From NCBI GenBank assembly GCA_023168345.1, contig AP025689.1, positions 742,001-806,000 of the forward strand: 64,000 nucleotides of DNA, in the 5' to 3' direction. The notes under the pieces are model-generated. The model saw only the letters and a program-made list of their open reading frames with translations, was not told the DNA's origin and made no database searches. The stretch's first letter is position 1; each line of letters begins with the position of its first letter. A program made the position numbers and the translations under genes. This DNA comes from Lysinibacillus sp. PLM2 (GTDB lineage Bacteria > Bacillota > Bacilli > Bacillales_A > Planococcaceae). Below are positions 1-9,735 of the stretch, one piece after another.

Positions 1-1
1 C

Positions 2-385
2 ATTTTATATGAAGAGCTCGCTACATTTGCACAAAAACACAACTTATATTTAGCTTTCCAAGGCTGTGAGCATATTAACCGTGCATTAACATTGGAATAT
101 GAAGCTGCTTGTGAGTTTGGTTATGAGCCTGTAACAGTCATCCCGGTAAAACATGCCGGTGGATCTATGTCAGCACACGCATATTCAAAATTGAAAAAGC
201 CGGTTGTCGTTGAACATATCCGCGCACATGCAGGGATTGATATCGGTCAAACATTGATAGGTATGCACTTGAAAGAGGTTGCCATCCCTATCCGCACAAC
301 TGTTAAACAAATTGGTGAAGCGGTCGTGACGATTGCAAAAACTAGACCAAAGTTAATAGGTGGACCACGCGCAGTCTACGAATAA
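2..385 (+). CDS. ywlG: UPF0340 (DUF436, TIGR01440) protein, 3' part only
   Basis: The reading frame is open from the left edge of the window, so the 5' end is missing. An internal TTG at 92 is not a real start, because conserved family sequence (GCEHINRALTLE) lies before it. About 127 C-terminal residues are visible, including the glycine-rich HAGGSMSAHAY segment and the C-terminal GGPRAVYE. The family is conserved in Firmicutes. Its biochemical role is not settled; a thiolase-like or TIGR01440-type fold is usual in annotations. In Bacillus subtilis ywlG lies directly upstream of glyA, as here, which supports the assignment by synteny. Confidence 0.88.
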   Translation: MLYEELATFAQKHNLYLAFQGCEHINRALTLEYEAACEFGYEPVTVIPVKHAGGSMSAHAYSKLKKPVVVEHIRAHAGIDIGQTLIGMHLKEVAIPIRTTVKQIGEAVVTIAKTRPKLIGGPRAVYE

Positions 386-597
386 CTATAGTACGGATTT
401 TCAGTTAGCGACTTTAGTTCAAAGTTGAAACATCTCTAAGAACCTTGTAAAGACTTCTATGACATTCTATCAACGGTGCTCAGAATCTATCTAAAAGTAA
501 AGATACAAAAAAATTGTAACTCAACTAATTGATTCAACCTGAATTTATTAGTTTGAAATAAATAAAAATTACTTTCTATTTAGGGGGACATATTAAA

Positions 598-1842
598 ATG
601 GCTTATGAAAAACTAGCTGCACAAGATAAAGCGGTATTAGAAGGAATTTTAGCTGAGAAAAAACGTCAACAATCAAACATCGAATTAATCGCATCTGAAA
701 ACTTTGTTTCAGAAGCAGTTATGGAAGCACAAGGTTCTGTATTAACGAATAAATATGCTGAAGGTTATCCCGGTAAACGTTACTATGGTGGCTGTGAACA
801 TGTAGACGTAGTTGAGGATATCGCTCGTGATCGTGTAAAAGAGTTGTTTGGTGCGAAATTTGCGAACGTACAACCTCACTCAGGTGCACAAGCAAATATG
901 GCAGTTTATTTCACAATCCTTGAACCAGGCGATACAGTTCTTGGTATGAACCTATCACATGGTGGTCACTTAACGCATGGTTCACCTGTAAACTTCTCAG
1001 GTGTTCAATACAATTTCGTAGAATACGGTGTAACAAAAGATACAAACGTAATCGACTATGAAGATGTACGTGCAAAAGCCTTAGAGAATAAACCAAAATT
1101 AATCGTAGCTGGTGCATCTGCATACCCACGTGAAATTGATTTTGCGAAATTCCGTGAAATAGCTGATGAAGTTGGCGCATATTTCATGGTAGATATGGCG
1201 CATATTGCAGGTCTTGTTGCAACTGGTGAACATCCATCTCCAGTACCACACGCTCACTTTGTTACTTCAACAACTCACAAAACATTACGTGGTCCTCGTG
1301 GTGGATTAATCTTAACAAACGACGAAGAACTTGCTAAAAAAATTGATAAAGCTATTTTCCCTGGTATCCAAGGTGGTCCATTAATGCACGTCATCGCTGC
1401 AAAAGCAGTTGCTTTTGGTGAAGCGTTACAGCCTGAATTTAAAGAATATGCAATACAAATTAAGAAAAATGCTAAAGCACTTGCAAGTAGCTTAACTGCT
1501 GAGGGCTTACAACTCGTTTCTGGTGGTACAGATAACCACTTATTATTAGTAAACGTAAAATCTGTTGGCTTAACTGGTAAAGTAGCTGAACATTTACTTG
1601 ATGAAGTTGGTATTACAGCAAATAAAAATACAATTCCTTATGATGAAGAAAAACCATTCGTAACATCAGGTATCCGTTTAGGTACGGCTGCAGTGACTAG
1701 TCGAGGTTTCAAAGAAGAAGACTTAAAAGAAGTTGGTTCAATTATTGCAACGCTTCTTAAAAACCCTGAAGACGAAGCGGTCAAAAATGAATGTGCTAAT
1801 CGTGTGAAAGTACTTACAGATAAATATCCATTATATGCATAA
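598..1842 (+). CDS. glyA: serine hydroxymethyltransferase
   Basis: This 414-residue protein is a cytosolic PLP enzyme that interconverts serine plus tetrahydrofolate with glycine plus 5,10-methylene-tetrahydrofolate. It feeds one-carbon units to purine, thymidylate and methionine synthesis. The PLP-binding lysine is K228 in [13 protein letters not shown]. Other hallmarks are [10 protein letters not shown] near residue 29, [14 protein letters not shown] and HSGAQAN. The length matches the family. The ATG is preceded by the ribosome-binding site AGGGGGA. The gene follows ywlG after a 212-base gap and ends in its own terminator, so it is probably monocistronic. Confidence 0.98.
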   Translation: MAYEKLAAQDKAVLEGILAEKKRQQSNIELIASENFVSEAVMEAQGSVLTNKYAEGYPGKRYYGGCEHVDVVEDIARDRVKELFGAKFANVQPHSGAQANMAVYFTILEPGDTVLGMNLSHGGHLTHGSPVNFSGVQYNFVEYGVTKDTNVIDYEDVRAKALENKPKLIVAGASAYPREIDFAKFREIADEVGAYFMVDMAHIAGLVATGEHPSPVPHAHFVTSTTHKTLRGPRGGLILTNDEELAKKIDKAIFPGIQGGPLMHVIAAKAVAFGEALQPEFKEYAIQIKKNAKALASSLTAEGLQLVSGGTDNHLLLVNVKSVGLTGKVAEHLLDEVGITANKNTIPYDEEKPFVTSGIRLGTAAVTSRGFKEEDLKEVGSIIATLLKNPEDEAVKNECANRVKVLTDKYPLYA

Positions 1843-1847
1843 TCAAT

Positions 1848-1899
1848 AAAAAAGAGGCCCTAAAGTGAGTGGTAAATACTTACAGGGTCTCCTTTTTTA
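1848..1899 (+). terminator. intrinsic terminator of glyA
   Basis: The stem pairs GAGGCCCT (1854-1861) with AGGGTCTC (1884-1891), with one G-U pair, and is followed by CCTTTTTT. It begins a few bases after the glyA stop codon. Confidence 0.85.
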
Positions 1900-1985
1900 T
1901 ATTAAAACAATATATTTACTTACAGTATTATATAAAGGTAAAATTCTAATTGAACAATACTAATATATAAGGAGGGGAAAAAGCG

Positions 1986-4166
1986 ATGACAACTAAAGCC
2001 TTGAATAGTAAAAATGAGGCTTTATTTCAAACTTTAAAAAGCATAGGAAACCAATCGAAAAAAAGCTATGTTATTTTAGAATTGGTGAACAGGCAACTAA
2101 AAATTTGTTATTGTAATGAACTGCTCTATGATATCACTCGATTTACATCGAATGATTTAATAAATAAGTCTTTTGAAACTCTATTCTCCAATGAAAATAG
2201 TAGTGTTTTAAAGGGAGTAGTGGAAAATATACATAAAGGTGAGTTATTTAAAGAGGATTTATTGTTGAACATATTTTTAGATACGCCAATATTAGTAGAT
2301 GTTACGATCATTCCACTCCAAATTGAAAAAGGAGACGGCCTCTTATCATTACTTATCATTAATGAATTTTCACATAATCATTTAGAACAAATTCTTCATC
2401 GTATTGAGGAACAAATCTATAAAGCAATCGAACATGAATGTACATTAGTAAAAAAATTACAAATTGTTTGTGAAGGTATCGAGGAATTGTTAAATGGGCG
2501 AACAGTTTCAAAAATATTCATTCGAAAAAGTGATAATCATAAAGAAATTCAAATGGTAATGGCACAAAAATATGGACTGGAAGAACCGTATATATTCAGA
2601 AGAAGAGCTGATATCCATTATTTAAATAATATGATTGATCAGGCGGAGCTTAATATATACGAAAATATTGATTATCAAACCATTGATGAATGTACTAGAA
2701 GAGTTATTGAAGCGAAAGGTTTAACAAAATGCTGTACAGTACCTATTGAAAATCATGTAAACAAACGGATTGGTATGATTGTAATATATTTTGATAACAT
2801 TGCCTTTGATTACGTTGAAAGATATAAAGCGTTTCTTCATAAAGTGAATAATTTAATTTCATTAGCTTATATTTATGATCAGAAGCTGAGGGAAATCTCT
2901 TTCCTTGCATACAATGATGTGTCAACAGGTATACCAAATCGACTAGGTTTTTTGGAAAGATTAAAAGAGTTGGAGCAGAAGAAAATATATGGCCTTATCC
3001 ATATTATAGAGCCCACAGAATTCGCGGAAGTCGTCGAGTTATATGGCCGTGAAGCAGGAGATGAACTTCTAAATCAATTATGTAGAAAGTTAATAATGCT
3101 ACAAAGGAAAGAAGAAGATTTCATTGCTCGTTTTTCAAGCTCAAAAATCATTGCCTTCACTCATCATAAGGAAGGGGAAAAGATTGTTGATTTTAGTCGT
3201 ATTTCAGAAACATTAGTTGAAGTACCTTTTATTATTCAAAATAATCCCGTATACATAACGTTGAAATGTGGTGTAGCACCTTTCAACGGAGAAATCTCAT
3301 ATAAAGATTCTATACGCTTTGCTGAAAATGCCTTTTCAGAAGCGAAACATCGCGCAGGGAATGTATTAGTTTCCTTTAAAGGTGACATGGATGGAAAGTT
3401 AAAAAGGAACTTATTAATCAGTAGTCTTTTAACAAAAGCCGTAAAAAATAATGAAATCGAAGTTTACTTTCAACCTAAAGTAAATTTAAAAGATGGATCT
3501 ATTAGTAGTATTGAAGCCTTAGCAAGATGGAACTCACCAATACTTGGTTTTATTTCCCCATTTGAGTTCATGCCTGTTGCTGAAAAAACAGGATTAGTAA
3601 GGGAAATCGATTTGCAGGTTATAGAGAAGGTTTTACAATGGTTTAGAATGCGTGAAGAAAATAAAAAAACAATTGTCCCAATTGCTGTAAATATTTCTCC
3701 AGAACACTTTTATCATCCTAAATTTGTAGACCAGCTTGTCGAATTAGTAAGAAAATATAACGCAAACCCTTGTAATATTATTATTGAAATCACAGAAAAT
3801 ATGAGTCTTGTTGATTTAAAGAAAGCAAGAAGAATTATCAGAGAGTTAAAATTTTGGGGCTTCCGTACAAGCGTCGATGATTTTGGTATGGGCTATTCTT
3901 CATTAAACTACCTACAGGAGCTTTCCTTCTCAGAGTTAAAAATCGATCGAAATTTTACGATGAAGATTCATGAAAAGGGTACATACGCAATTGTGAAAGC
4001 AATCATACAAATTGCACAAGCATTAAATATCGACACCGTCGCTGAAGGTGTTGAAACAGAAGAACAAGCACGCACTTTAAATGAACTAGGCTGTGATACA
4101 GGCCAGGGCTACTTATTTTATAAACCTATTACAATTAAAGAATTTGAAGAAAATATTGAGTTGTAA
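1986..4166 (+). CDS. c-di-GMP phosphodiesterase: PAS/GAF-like sensor, degenerate GGDEF, intact EAL
   Basis: This 726-residue protein has an N-terminal PAS-like segment (about 20-130), a GAF-like region (about 150-300), a GGDEF domain (about 305-460) and an EAL domain (about 470-720). The GGDEF signature is replaced by SSSKI at 384-388, after a recognisable GREAGDELL helix at 354-362, so diguanylate cyclase activity is unlikely. The EAL domain keeps EAL at 510-512, ITEN, DDFGMGYSSL (acidic pair D631-D632), the KID motif, AEGVETEEQ and GYLFYKPI, so it should hydrolyse c-di-GMP. No membrane segment is apparent, suggesting a cytosolic enzyme. The start has a strong site, AAGGAGGGG. The degenerate GGDEF may bind GTP as an allosteric input, as in other composite proteins; that is inference. 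Confidence 0.92.
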   Translation: MTTKALNSKNEALFQTLKSIGNQSKKSYVILELVNRQLKICYCNELLYDITRFTSNDLINKSFETLFSNENSSVLKGVVENIHKGELFKEDLLLNIFLDTPILVDVTIIPLQIEKGDGLLSLLIINEFSHNHLEQILHRIEEQIYKAIEHECTLVKKLQIVCEGIEELLNGRTVSKIFIRKSDNHKEIQMVMAQKYGLEEPYIFRRRADIHYLNNMIDQAELNIYENIDYQTIDECTRRVIEAKGLTKCCTVPIENHVNKRIGMIVIYFDNIAFDYVERYKAFLHKVNNLISLAYIYDQKLREISFLAYNDVSTGIPNRLGFLERLKELEQKKIYGLIHIIEPTEFAEVVELYGREAGDELLNQLCRKLIMLQRKEEDFIARFSSSKIIAFTHHKEGEKIVDFSRISETLVEVPFIIQNNPVYITLKCGVAPFNGEISYKDSIRFAENAFSEAKHRAGNVLVSFKGDMDGKLKRNLLISSLLTKAVKNNEIEVYFQPKVNLKDGSISSIEALARWNSPILGFISPFEFMPVAEKTGLVREIDLQVIEKVLQWFRMREENKKTIVPIAVNISPEHFYHPKFVDQLVELVRKYNANPCNIIIEITENMSLVDLKKARRIIRELKFWGFRTSVDDFGMGYSSLNYLQELSFSELKIDRNFTMKIHEKGTYAIVKAIIQIAQALNIDTVAEGVETEEQARTLNELGCDTGQGYLFYKPITIKEFEENIEL

Positions 4167-4171
4167 TTTTG

Positions 4172-4205
4172 GATGTGGCTAGACGTGTTGCTGCATCTTT
4201 TTTTG
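4172..4205 (+). terminator. probable terminator of the EAL-protein gene
   Basis: GATGTGGC pairs with GCTGCATC (two wobble pairs) and is followed by a run of seven T residues, a few bases after the stop codon. Confidence 0.7.
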
Positions 4206-4572
4206 TTTAGGAGATGTGACGAGAGAGTAAATAATTTAAATGGATATGCACTTTAAATGAGCTAGGAATTTTACTTATTAGTACCAAAAGAAGAGGAAAT
4301 GAAGCGGAAAGGGGATATAGAGTATTATATATACCCGAATACAAGAGAATTCAAACGAAAAGGGCGAAAAGGGAACATAGGAAGCGCCAATCTTCCCACA
4401 AAAAAGAAAAAGTCAACCCCAAAGGTACATAGAAGGCATATCCCCAATAACCCAAAGGAAAAAAAATAGTACATGAACACGCTGTACCTGTAATTCAAAA
4501 GTAACTAAAGAATCCACATAGTTAATAGCATTTTAATAGATAATATGTATATGAAATTTCTATGTAATAAAA
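4206..4572. other. intergenic stretch with a degenerate echo of the upstream EAL gene
   Basis: No gene with a start codon and ribosome-binding site is seen. Bases 4247-4266 repeat, with one or two differences, the segment at 4074-4093 encoding TLNELG in the EAL gene, and a TACTTATT follows in both. The rest is purine-rich and stop-containing. It may be the remnant of a duplicated 3' end. Confidence 0.4.
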
Positions 4573-4590
4573 GTGTCGAAAACTGTACTT

Positions 4591-4617
4591 TTGACACAAC
4601 TACAATTTTGTTATACT
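4591..4617 (+). promoter_or_regulatory. candidate sigma-A promoter of upp
   Basis: TTGACA at 4591-4596 and TATACT at 4612-4617 are separated by 15 bp, slightly short. They lie 34-60 bases before the upp start. A longer upp reading frame would begin upstream of this promoter, which argues for the ATG at 4651. Confidence 0.55.
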
Positions 4618-4650
4618 TATAAGGATAAACAACAGATAGGAGAGATCCCA

Positions 4651-5280
4651 ATGGGCAAAGTATATGTATTTGATCATCCATTAATCCAGCATAAGTTAAC
4701 GTATATTCGCGATAAAAATACTGGAACTAAAGAATTTAGAGAACTAGTTGATGAGGTTGGAACTTTAATGGCTTTTGAAATAACAAGAGACATGCCATTA
4801 GAAGAAATTGATGTGGAAACGCCAGTACAAACAGCGAGAGCAAAAGTATTATCAGGTAAGAAAATTGCCCTTGTACCAATTTTAAGAGCAGGTCTTGGAA
4901 TGGTAGAAGGAGTGCTAAAACTAATTCCAGCTGCGAAAGTCGGCCACGTCGGATTATATCGTGATCCTGAAACTCTAAAACCAGTTGAATATTACGTAAA
5001 ACTTCCAGCAGATGTGGAAGAACGTGAATTCATCGTAGTTGACCCAATGCTTGCTACTGGGGGATCTGCTGTTGAAGCTATACATGCACTGAAAAAACGT
5101 GGTGCTAAAAATATTAAATTTATGTGTATTATCGCTGCTCCAGAAGGTGTAGAAGTAATGCAAGAAGCACATCCTGATGTGGACATTTACATTGCTGCAC
5201 TAGATGAGAAACTAAACGATCATGGCTATATCGTCCCTGGACTAGGTGATGCAGGAGACCGTTTATTTGGAACGAAATAG
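4651..5280 (+). CDS. upp: uracil phosphoribosyltransferase
   Basis: This 209-residue cytosolic enzyme converts uracil and PRPP to UMP in pyrimidine salvage. The start is ATG 4651, preceded by AGGAGA and giving [10 protein letters not shown]. The frame is open further upstream, but 209 residues is the family length and a promoter lies in the extension. The PRPP-binding loop [10 protein letters not shown] is at about 131-140. [12 protein letters not shown] and the C-terminal [14 protein letters not shown] are also typical. The glyA-upp-mnaA-atp order is common in Bacillales. No riboswitch or clear attenuator is seen upstream, and no clear terminator follows. Confidence 0.97.
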   Translation: MGKVYVFDHPLIQHKLTYIRDKNTGTKEFRELVDEVGTLMAFEITRDMPLEEIDVETPVQTARAKVLSGKKIALVPILRAGLGMVEGVLKLIPAAKVGHVGLYRDPETLKPVEYYVKLPADVEEREFIVVDPMLATGGSAVEAIHALKKRGAKNIKFMCIIAAPEGVEVMQEAHPDVDIYIAALDEKLNDHGYIVPGLGDAGDRLFGTK

Positions 5281-5665
5281 TTCAAATATTAAATAAAGAT
5301 ATGAGTTAGGGTGTTCCAAGGGATATTCAAATTGATCTTCTTACTTTAAACATGGGATTGGGACATTAGAAATGAAGTCTCATAGAACTTTTGAAATGCC
5401 CACAATATAGGATCCAGAGAGGTTTTCTTTAGTACCAAGACGAAAAATCGTTTCATTATGTACTAGAGAATTCCCCTTAGTCCTGTAATTGAAAGGTTAC
5501 TGGTAGAAGCTACTATCAAAAATGTTAAAGAATGATCCCCGACGCTAAAAATAATTGTAGTTATATTTTAAATCCCATAACAATCAAGAGCCCCATACAA
5601 AACTCACAAATTTTTATGCCCAATCAGAGCGTTAATATTTACATACAAAGGATGGTGCAGTTATT
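5281..5665. other. 385-base intergenic stretch, nothing recognised
   Basis: No open frame with a ribosome-binding site, no strong hairpin with a T run and no member of the repeat families seen elsewhere in the window was found. It precedes the TTG start of mnaA. Confidence 0.5.
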
Positions 5666-6787
5666 TTGCAAAAAAAGTGGAAAGTGATGACCATATTTGG
5701 GACTAGACCAGAAGCCATTAAAATGGCACCGCTTGTTTTAGAGCTTGAAAAGCATCCGGATGAAATCGAATCGATTGTTGCTGTTACTGCACAGCATCGT
5801 CAAATGCTAGACCAGGTATTAGAAACATTCGAAATCACGCCAAATTATGATTTAAACATTATGAAGGACCGTCAAACATTGATTGATGTAACGACAAATG
5901 CACTGCGGGGCCTTGATGAAATTATGAAAGAAGCAAAGCCAGATATTGTCCTTGTTCATGGTGATACATCTACAACATTTGTTGGGAGTCTGGCTGCTTT
6001 ATACAATCAAATTGCCATTGGTCATGTTGAGGCAGGTCTAAGAACAGGGAATAAATACTCACCATATCCTGAGGAAATGAATCGTCAATTAACTGGGGTC
6101 ATGGCAGACTTGCATTTTGCGCCAACTGAGCAATCAAAAGAAAACTTATTAAAAGAAAATAAAAATCCAGAAACAATATTCGTTACTGGAAATACAGCAA
6201 TTGACGCATTAAAAACGACAGTTCGTGAACAATATAGTCATCCTGTTTTAGAGAAAATAGGAAAGGATCGCATGATTCTGCTTACAGCACACCGTAGAGA
6301 AAACTTAGGCGATCCAATGCGTCACATGTTCCGCGCAATTAAACGTCTTTTAGCAGAGCATGAGGATGTGCAAGTGGTATATCCAGTTCATTTAAATCCC
6401 GCAGTTCGAGAAGTAGCTGATGAAGTATTAGGCAATGACGAAAGAATTCATTTGATTGAGCCACTTGAGGTTTTAGATTTCCATAACTTTGCTGCAAGAT
6501 CTTACATGATTTTAACCGATTCTGGTGGTGTACAAGAAGAAGCGCCGTCCCTAGGGAAGCCGGTTCTTGTATTAAGAGATACGACAGAGCGGCCGGAAGG
6601 AATTGCTGCGGGAACATTAAAGCTTGCAGGAACAGAGGAAGAAACAATTTACTCAATGGCAAAAGAATTACTAGAGGATCAACATGCCTATGATAAAATG
6701 GCAAAGGCCTCAAATCCATATGGAGACGGAGAAGCATCGCGTAGAATCGTAGAAGCATTAAATAATTTCCTAAGTAAAAGAAAATAA
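5666..6787 (+). CDS. mnaA: UDP-N-acetylglucosamine 2-epimerase, non-hydrolysing
   Basis: This 373-residue cytosolic enzyme (wecB/mnaA) interconverts UDP-GlcNAc and UDP-ManNAc, giving ManNAc for wall polymers. Family motifs are TIFGTRPEAIKMAPLV near the N terminus, VHGDTSTTFVGSLAA, GHVEAGLRTGN, PEEMNRQLT, LLTAHRRENLG and DSGGVQEEAPSLGKPVLVLR. The start is a TTG with AAAGGATGG about ten bases upstream; no ATG fits better. It stands alone between upp and the ATP synthase operon, a placement also known in other Bacillales. UDP-ManNAc is the substrate of the dehydrogenase at 39.6 kb and the likely donor for the TagA-like enzyme at 41.0 kb, so its product probably supports the SLH-binding wall polymer. 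Confidence 0.95.
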   Translation: MQKKWKVMTIFGTRPEAIKMAPLVLELEKHPDEIESIVAVTAQHRQMLDQVLETFEITPNYDLNIMKDRQTLIDVTTNALRGLDEIMKEAKPDIVLVHGDTSTTFVGSLAALYNQIAIGHVEAGLRTGNKYSPYPEEMNRQLTGVMADLHFAPTEQSKENLLKENKNPETIFVTGNTAIDALKTTVREQYSHPVLEKIGKDRMILLTAHRRENLGDPMRHMFRAIKRLLAEHEDVQVVYPVHLNPAVREVADEVLGNDERIHLIEPLEVLDFHNFAARSYMILTDSGGVQEEAPSLGKPVLVLRDTTERPEGIAAGTLKLAGTEEETIYSMAKELLEDQHAYDKMAKASNPYGDGEASRRIVEALNNFLSKRK

Positions 6788-6792
6788 TACTA

Positions 6793-6837
6793 TTCATTAT
6801 TATAATTTGCCTAGAAAAGGTAAATTATAATAATGAA
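6793..6837 (+). repeat. long AT-rich inverted repeat after mnaA
   Basis: Two 19-base arms (6793-6811 and 6819-6837) are complementary except for one position that pairs G-U in RNA, around a 7-base loop. No T run follows, so this is not a standard intrinsic terminator. It may end or protect the mnaA mRNA. Confidence 0.75.
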
Positions 6838-7121
6838 GAAATTATATTAGGTAACCGCTAATTGTTTGATTAATAAAGAAATAATATCAAGGATTCTTCT
6901 AGTGATTTATGAATTGAATTCCTTATTTTATGTAATCGGGGGAGTTAAACGCCAACGGGAAATCCTTTTATACCCTTTACTAGCATGATACAAAATTGCA
7001 ATGTACCAAAATAATGACTTTAAGAGTAAATCTTGTCGAGAAAGTATTAATTTTTTTAGATTTTATTTTTTAAATAAGATGAAAGTAAATTTAATAAACA
7101 AGTCAAAATTCATTCATGAAT
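6838..7121. other. intergenic stretch before the atp control region
   Basis: It is AT-rich with no supported gene. The recognisable control elements of the ATP synthase operon begin at 7122. Confidence 0.5.
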
Positions 7122-7168
7122 TTGTCAACAATTTGACAATGTTTTTGAAGTTGTGAAGTTTTTCACCT
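7122..7168 (+). promoter_or_regulatory. two adjacent 18-bp dyads, the second Rex-like, upstream of the atp promoter
   Basis: TTGTCAA-N4-TTGACAA (7122-7139) is a perfect inverted repeat. TTGTGAA-N4-TTCACCT (7151-7168) matches the Firmicutes Rex consensus TTGTGAA-N4-TTCACAA in the left arm fully and in five of seven right-arm bases. Both have the same geometry, and the second ends seven bases before the -35 box. Rex senses the NADH/NAD ratio; its use here is inference. Confidence 0.55.
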
Positions 7169-7175
7169 TAACTAA

Positions 7176-7204
7176 TTGACATCATTTTTTGGCTATTGTA
7201 TGCT
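7176..7204 (+). promoter_or_regulatory. sigma-A promoter of the ATP synthase operon
   Basis: A perfect TTGACA (7176-7181), a 17-bp spacer and TATGCT (7199-7204). The transcript would have a leader of about 310 bases before atpI. The leader contains nested inverted repeats around 7282-7308 (TTGAC...GTCAA enclosing ACAGTT...AACTGT). Confidence 0.75.
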
Positions 7205-7523
7205 TACAAAGGGTAAGTGTGATAAGGGTTTTTCAGGGTCAACTGGCCAAAAAACACTTGTTATATCAAGTTTCTACTAGATTGACAGTTAAAACTGTTT
7301 AACGTCAATTTGCAACGTCATCAAGCGTTAATTTGCTAAAATTTACTGCGGGAAGTAGCAATAAAACAGAAGTTTCCCTCGAATTCGAGAAATTTCGACA
7401 TTATGACATCATTTTTAGTTGTTTTATTCATTTGTGAAGTCCGTAAGTAAACATGCACTTGATATCAAAAAAGTGGCAACCGATTACATGTTTACTCGAA
7501 AAAAGATCAGGAGATATATGCCA

Positions 7524-7895
7524 ATGCTAGATTTGCATCACATTTTCGCTATGCAGAAGAAAGCGTTATTTTTTTTGTTCGCTCTCAGTGCATTAGGTTG
7601 GGGATTTACATCTTATCAATCCATATTCCTAGGAATAAGTTTAGGTGCATTCTTTGGTACATATAACTTTTGGATTCTAGTTCGACGGATGGACAAGTTT
7701 GATCGGAATTTGGGCGAAGGAAAGAGAACAGCCTCGCTCGGGACAGCATTACGCTTTGGATCAGGTGTTGCAGCAGTAGCTATCGCGATTACGTTGCCAG
7801 AATATTTCCACTTAATTAGCACAGTAACTGGGCTAATGATTCCGTACGTATTCCTCATTGTAGGGGCTATCGTATATTTAGTTAAAAATAAGTAG
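7524..7895 (+). CDS. atpI: ATP synthase protein I
   Basis: This small membrane protein (123 residues from this start) has four predicted membrane segments. It is the non-essential AtpI chaperone thought to help c-ring assembly and magnesium supply. The LVRRMDKFDR loop and LPEYFHL segment match Bacillus AtpI. ATG 7524 is chosen because AGGAGA (7509-7514) lies nine bases upstream; ATG 7518 is possible but very close to it. The frame is open back to a TTG at 7419, but the added 35 residues are basic and not conserved. It is the first gene of the atp operon. Confidence 0.88.
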   Translation: MLDLHHIFAMQKKALFFLFALSALGWGFTSYQSIFLGISLGAFFGTYNFWILVRRMDKFDRNLGEGKRTASLGTALRFGSGVAAVAIAITLPEYFHLISTVTGLMIPYVFLIVGAIVYLVKNK

Positions 7896-7915
7896 AGCAA
7901 TGGAAAGTGAGGTGA

Positions 7916-8650
<735 letters not shown>

Positions 8651-8727
8651 TAATAAAAGCTTTTAGTGTCTTACATTAATTTGCTTTAAAAAAACAAAAT
8701 TTTAAACAATTCCAAGGAGGATTTTAA

Positions 8728-8955
<228 letters not shown>

Positions 8956-8972
8956 TGGTTGAATTTAAATTT

Positions 8973-9018
8973 AAGGATGGCGAAGCAATTTTCCTTTAAG
9001 AAACTTCGCCATTCCTTT
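8973..9018 (+). promoter_or_regulatory. intra-operon hairpin between atpE and atpF
   Basis: GGATGGCGAAG (8975-8985) pairs with CTTCGCCATTCC (9004-9015) with one bulge, followed by TTTTATT. A second small hairpin, ATAGAC...GTCTAT, follows at about 9027-9045. It may be a leaky terminator or an mRNA-stabilising 3' end that raises atpE product over the downstream genes. Confidence 0.65.
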
Positions 9019-9207
9019 TATTGAGAATAGACGACAGTTGTCTATGAAGTTTTTCTGAAATTGAAAGTAAATTATTTTTAAATAGAAGAAAAGCGTCTTT
9101 TAGCTCGAATATCCTAGTGTACATATCACTTAGGGCAGGAAATCCAAGTTCCATTGAGCGTTCATGGGCGCATGTGAATCATAGCTCTTGAAGGGAGTGA
9201 AACAATC

Positions 9208-9735
9208 GTGGGTTTAGATTATTTAGTACTGAACGCGGCGGAAGGTGACCACTTATTTAATGGTGGTGACGTACTTGCTACAGTTATCATCTTCGCTGTT
9301 TTAATGTTACTTCTTAAAAAATTCGCTTGGGGTCCATTAATGGGCATCATGAAACAACGTGAAGAGTTAGTTTCTAGCGAAATCGATGCAGCTGAAAACG
9401 CTCGCAAAGAGGCAGCGGCACTTTTAGAGGAACATAAAGCTTTATTAAAAGAAGCACGCACTGAAGCACAAACTATTATTGAGAGTGCGAAAAAACAAGG
9501 CGATGCTCAACGTGAAGAAATTATTTCAGCAGCTCGTGCAGAAGCAAACCGCTTAAAAGATTCTGCTGTTCGTGAAATCGAAACAGAAAAAGAAAAAGCA
9601 ATCGCAGCTGTACGTGAAGAAGTCGTTTCACTATCAGTTCTTGCAGCATCTAAAGTTCTTGGTAAAGAAATCTCTGAAGAGGACAATAGTGCATTAATTA
9701 AAGAAACGATTGCGAAGGCAGGCGTTGCAGAATGA
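9208..9735 (+). CDS. atpF: F0F1 ATP synthase subunit b
   Basis: This 175-residue peripheral-stalk subunit has one N-terminal membrane helix (about residues 20-40, ATVIIFAVLMLLLKKF) followed by a long charged coiled coil rich in Ala, Glu and Lys. It starts at GTG with AAGGGAGTGA upstream. Its stop overlaps the atpH start in ATGA, so the two are translationally coupled. Confidence 0.96.
   Translation: MGLDYLVLNAAEGDHLFNGGDVLATVIIFAVLMLLLKKFAWGPLMGIMKQREELVSSEIDAAENARKEAAALLEEHKALLKEARTEAQTIIESAKKQGDAQREEIISAARAEANRLKDSAVREIETEKEKAIAAVREEVVSLSVLAASKVLGKEISEEDNSALIKETIAKAGVAE

Noticed and set aside
4573..4650. N-terminal extension of upp
   Set aside because: It would include the promoter and exceed the family length; ATG 4651 has the ribosome-binding site.
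6793..6837. Intrinsic terminator of mnaA
   Set aside because: No T run follows the stem on either strand, so I list it as an inverted repeat instead.
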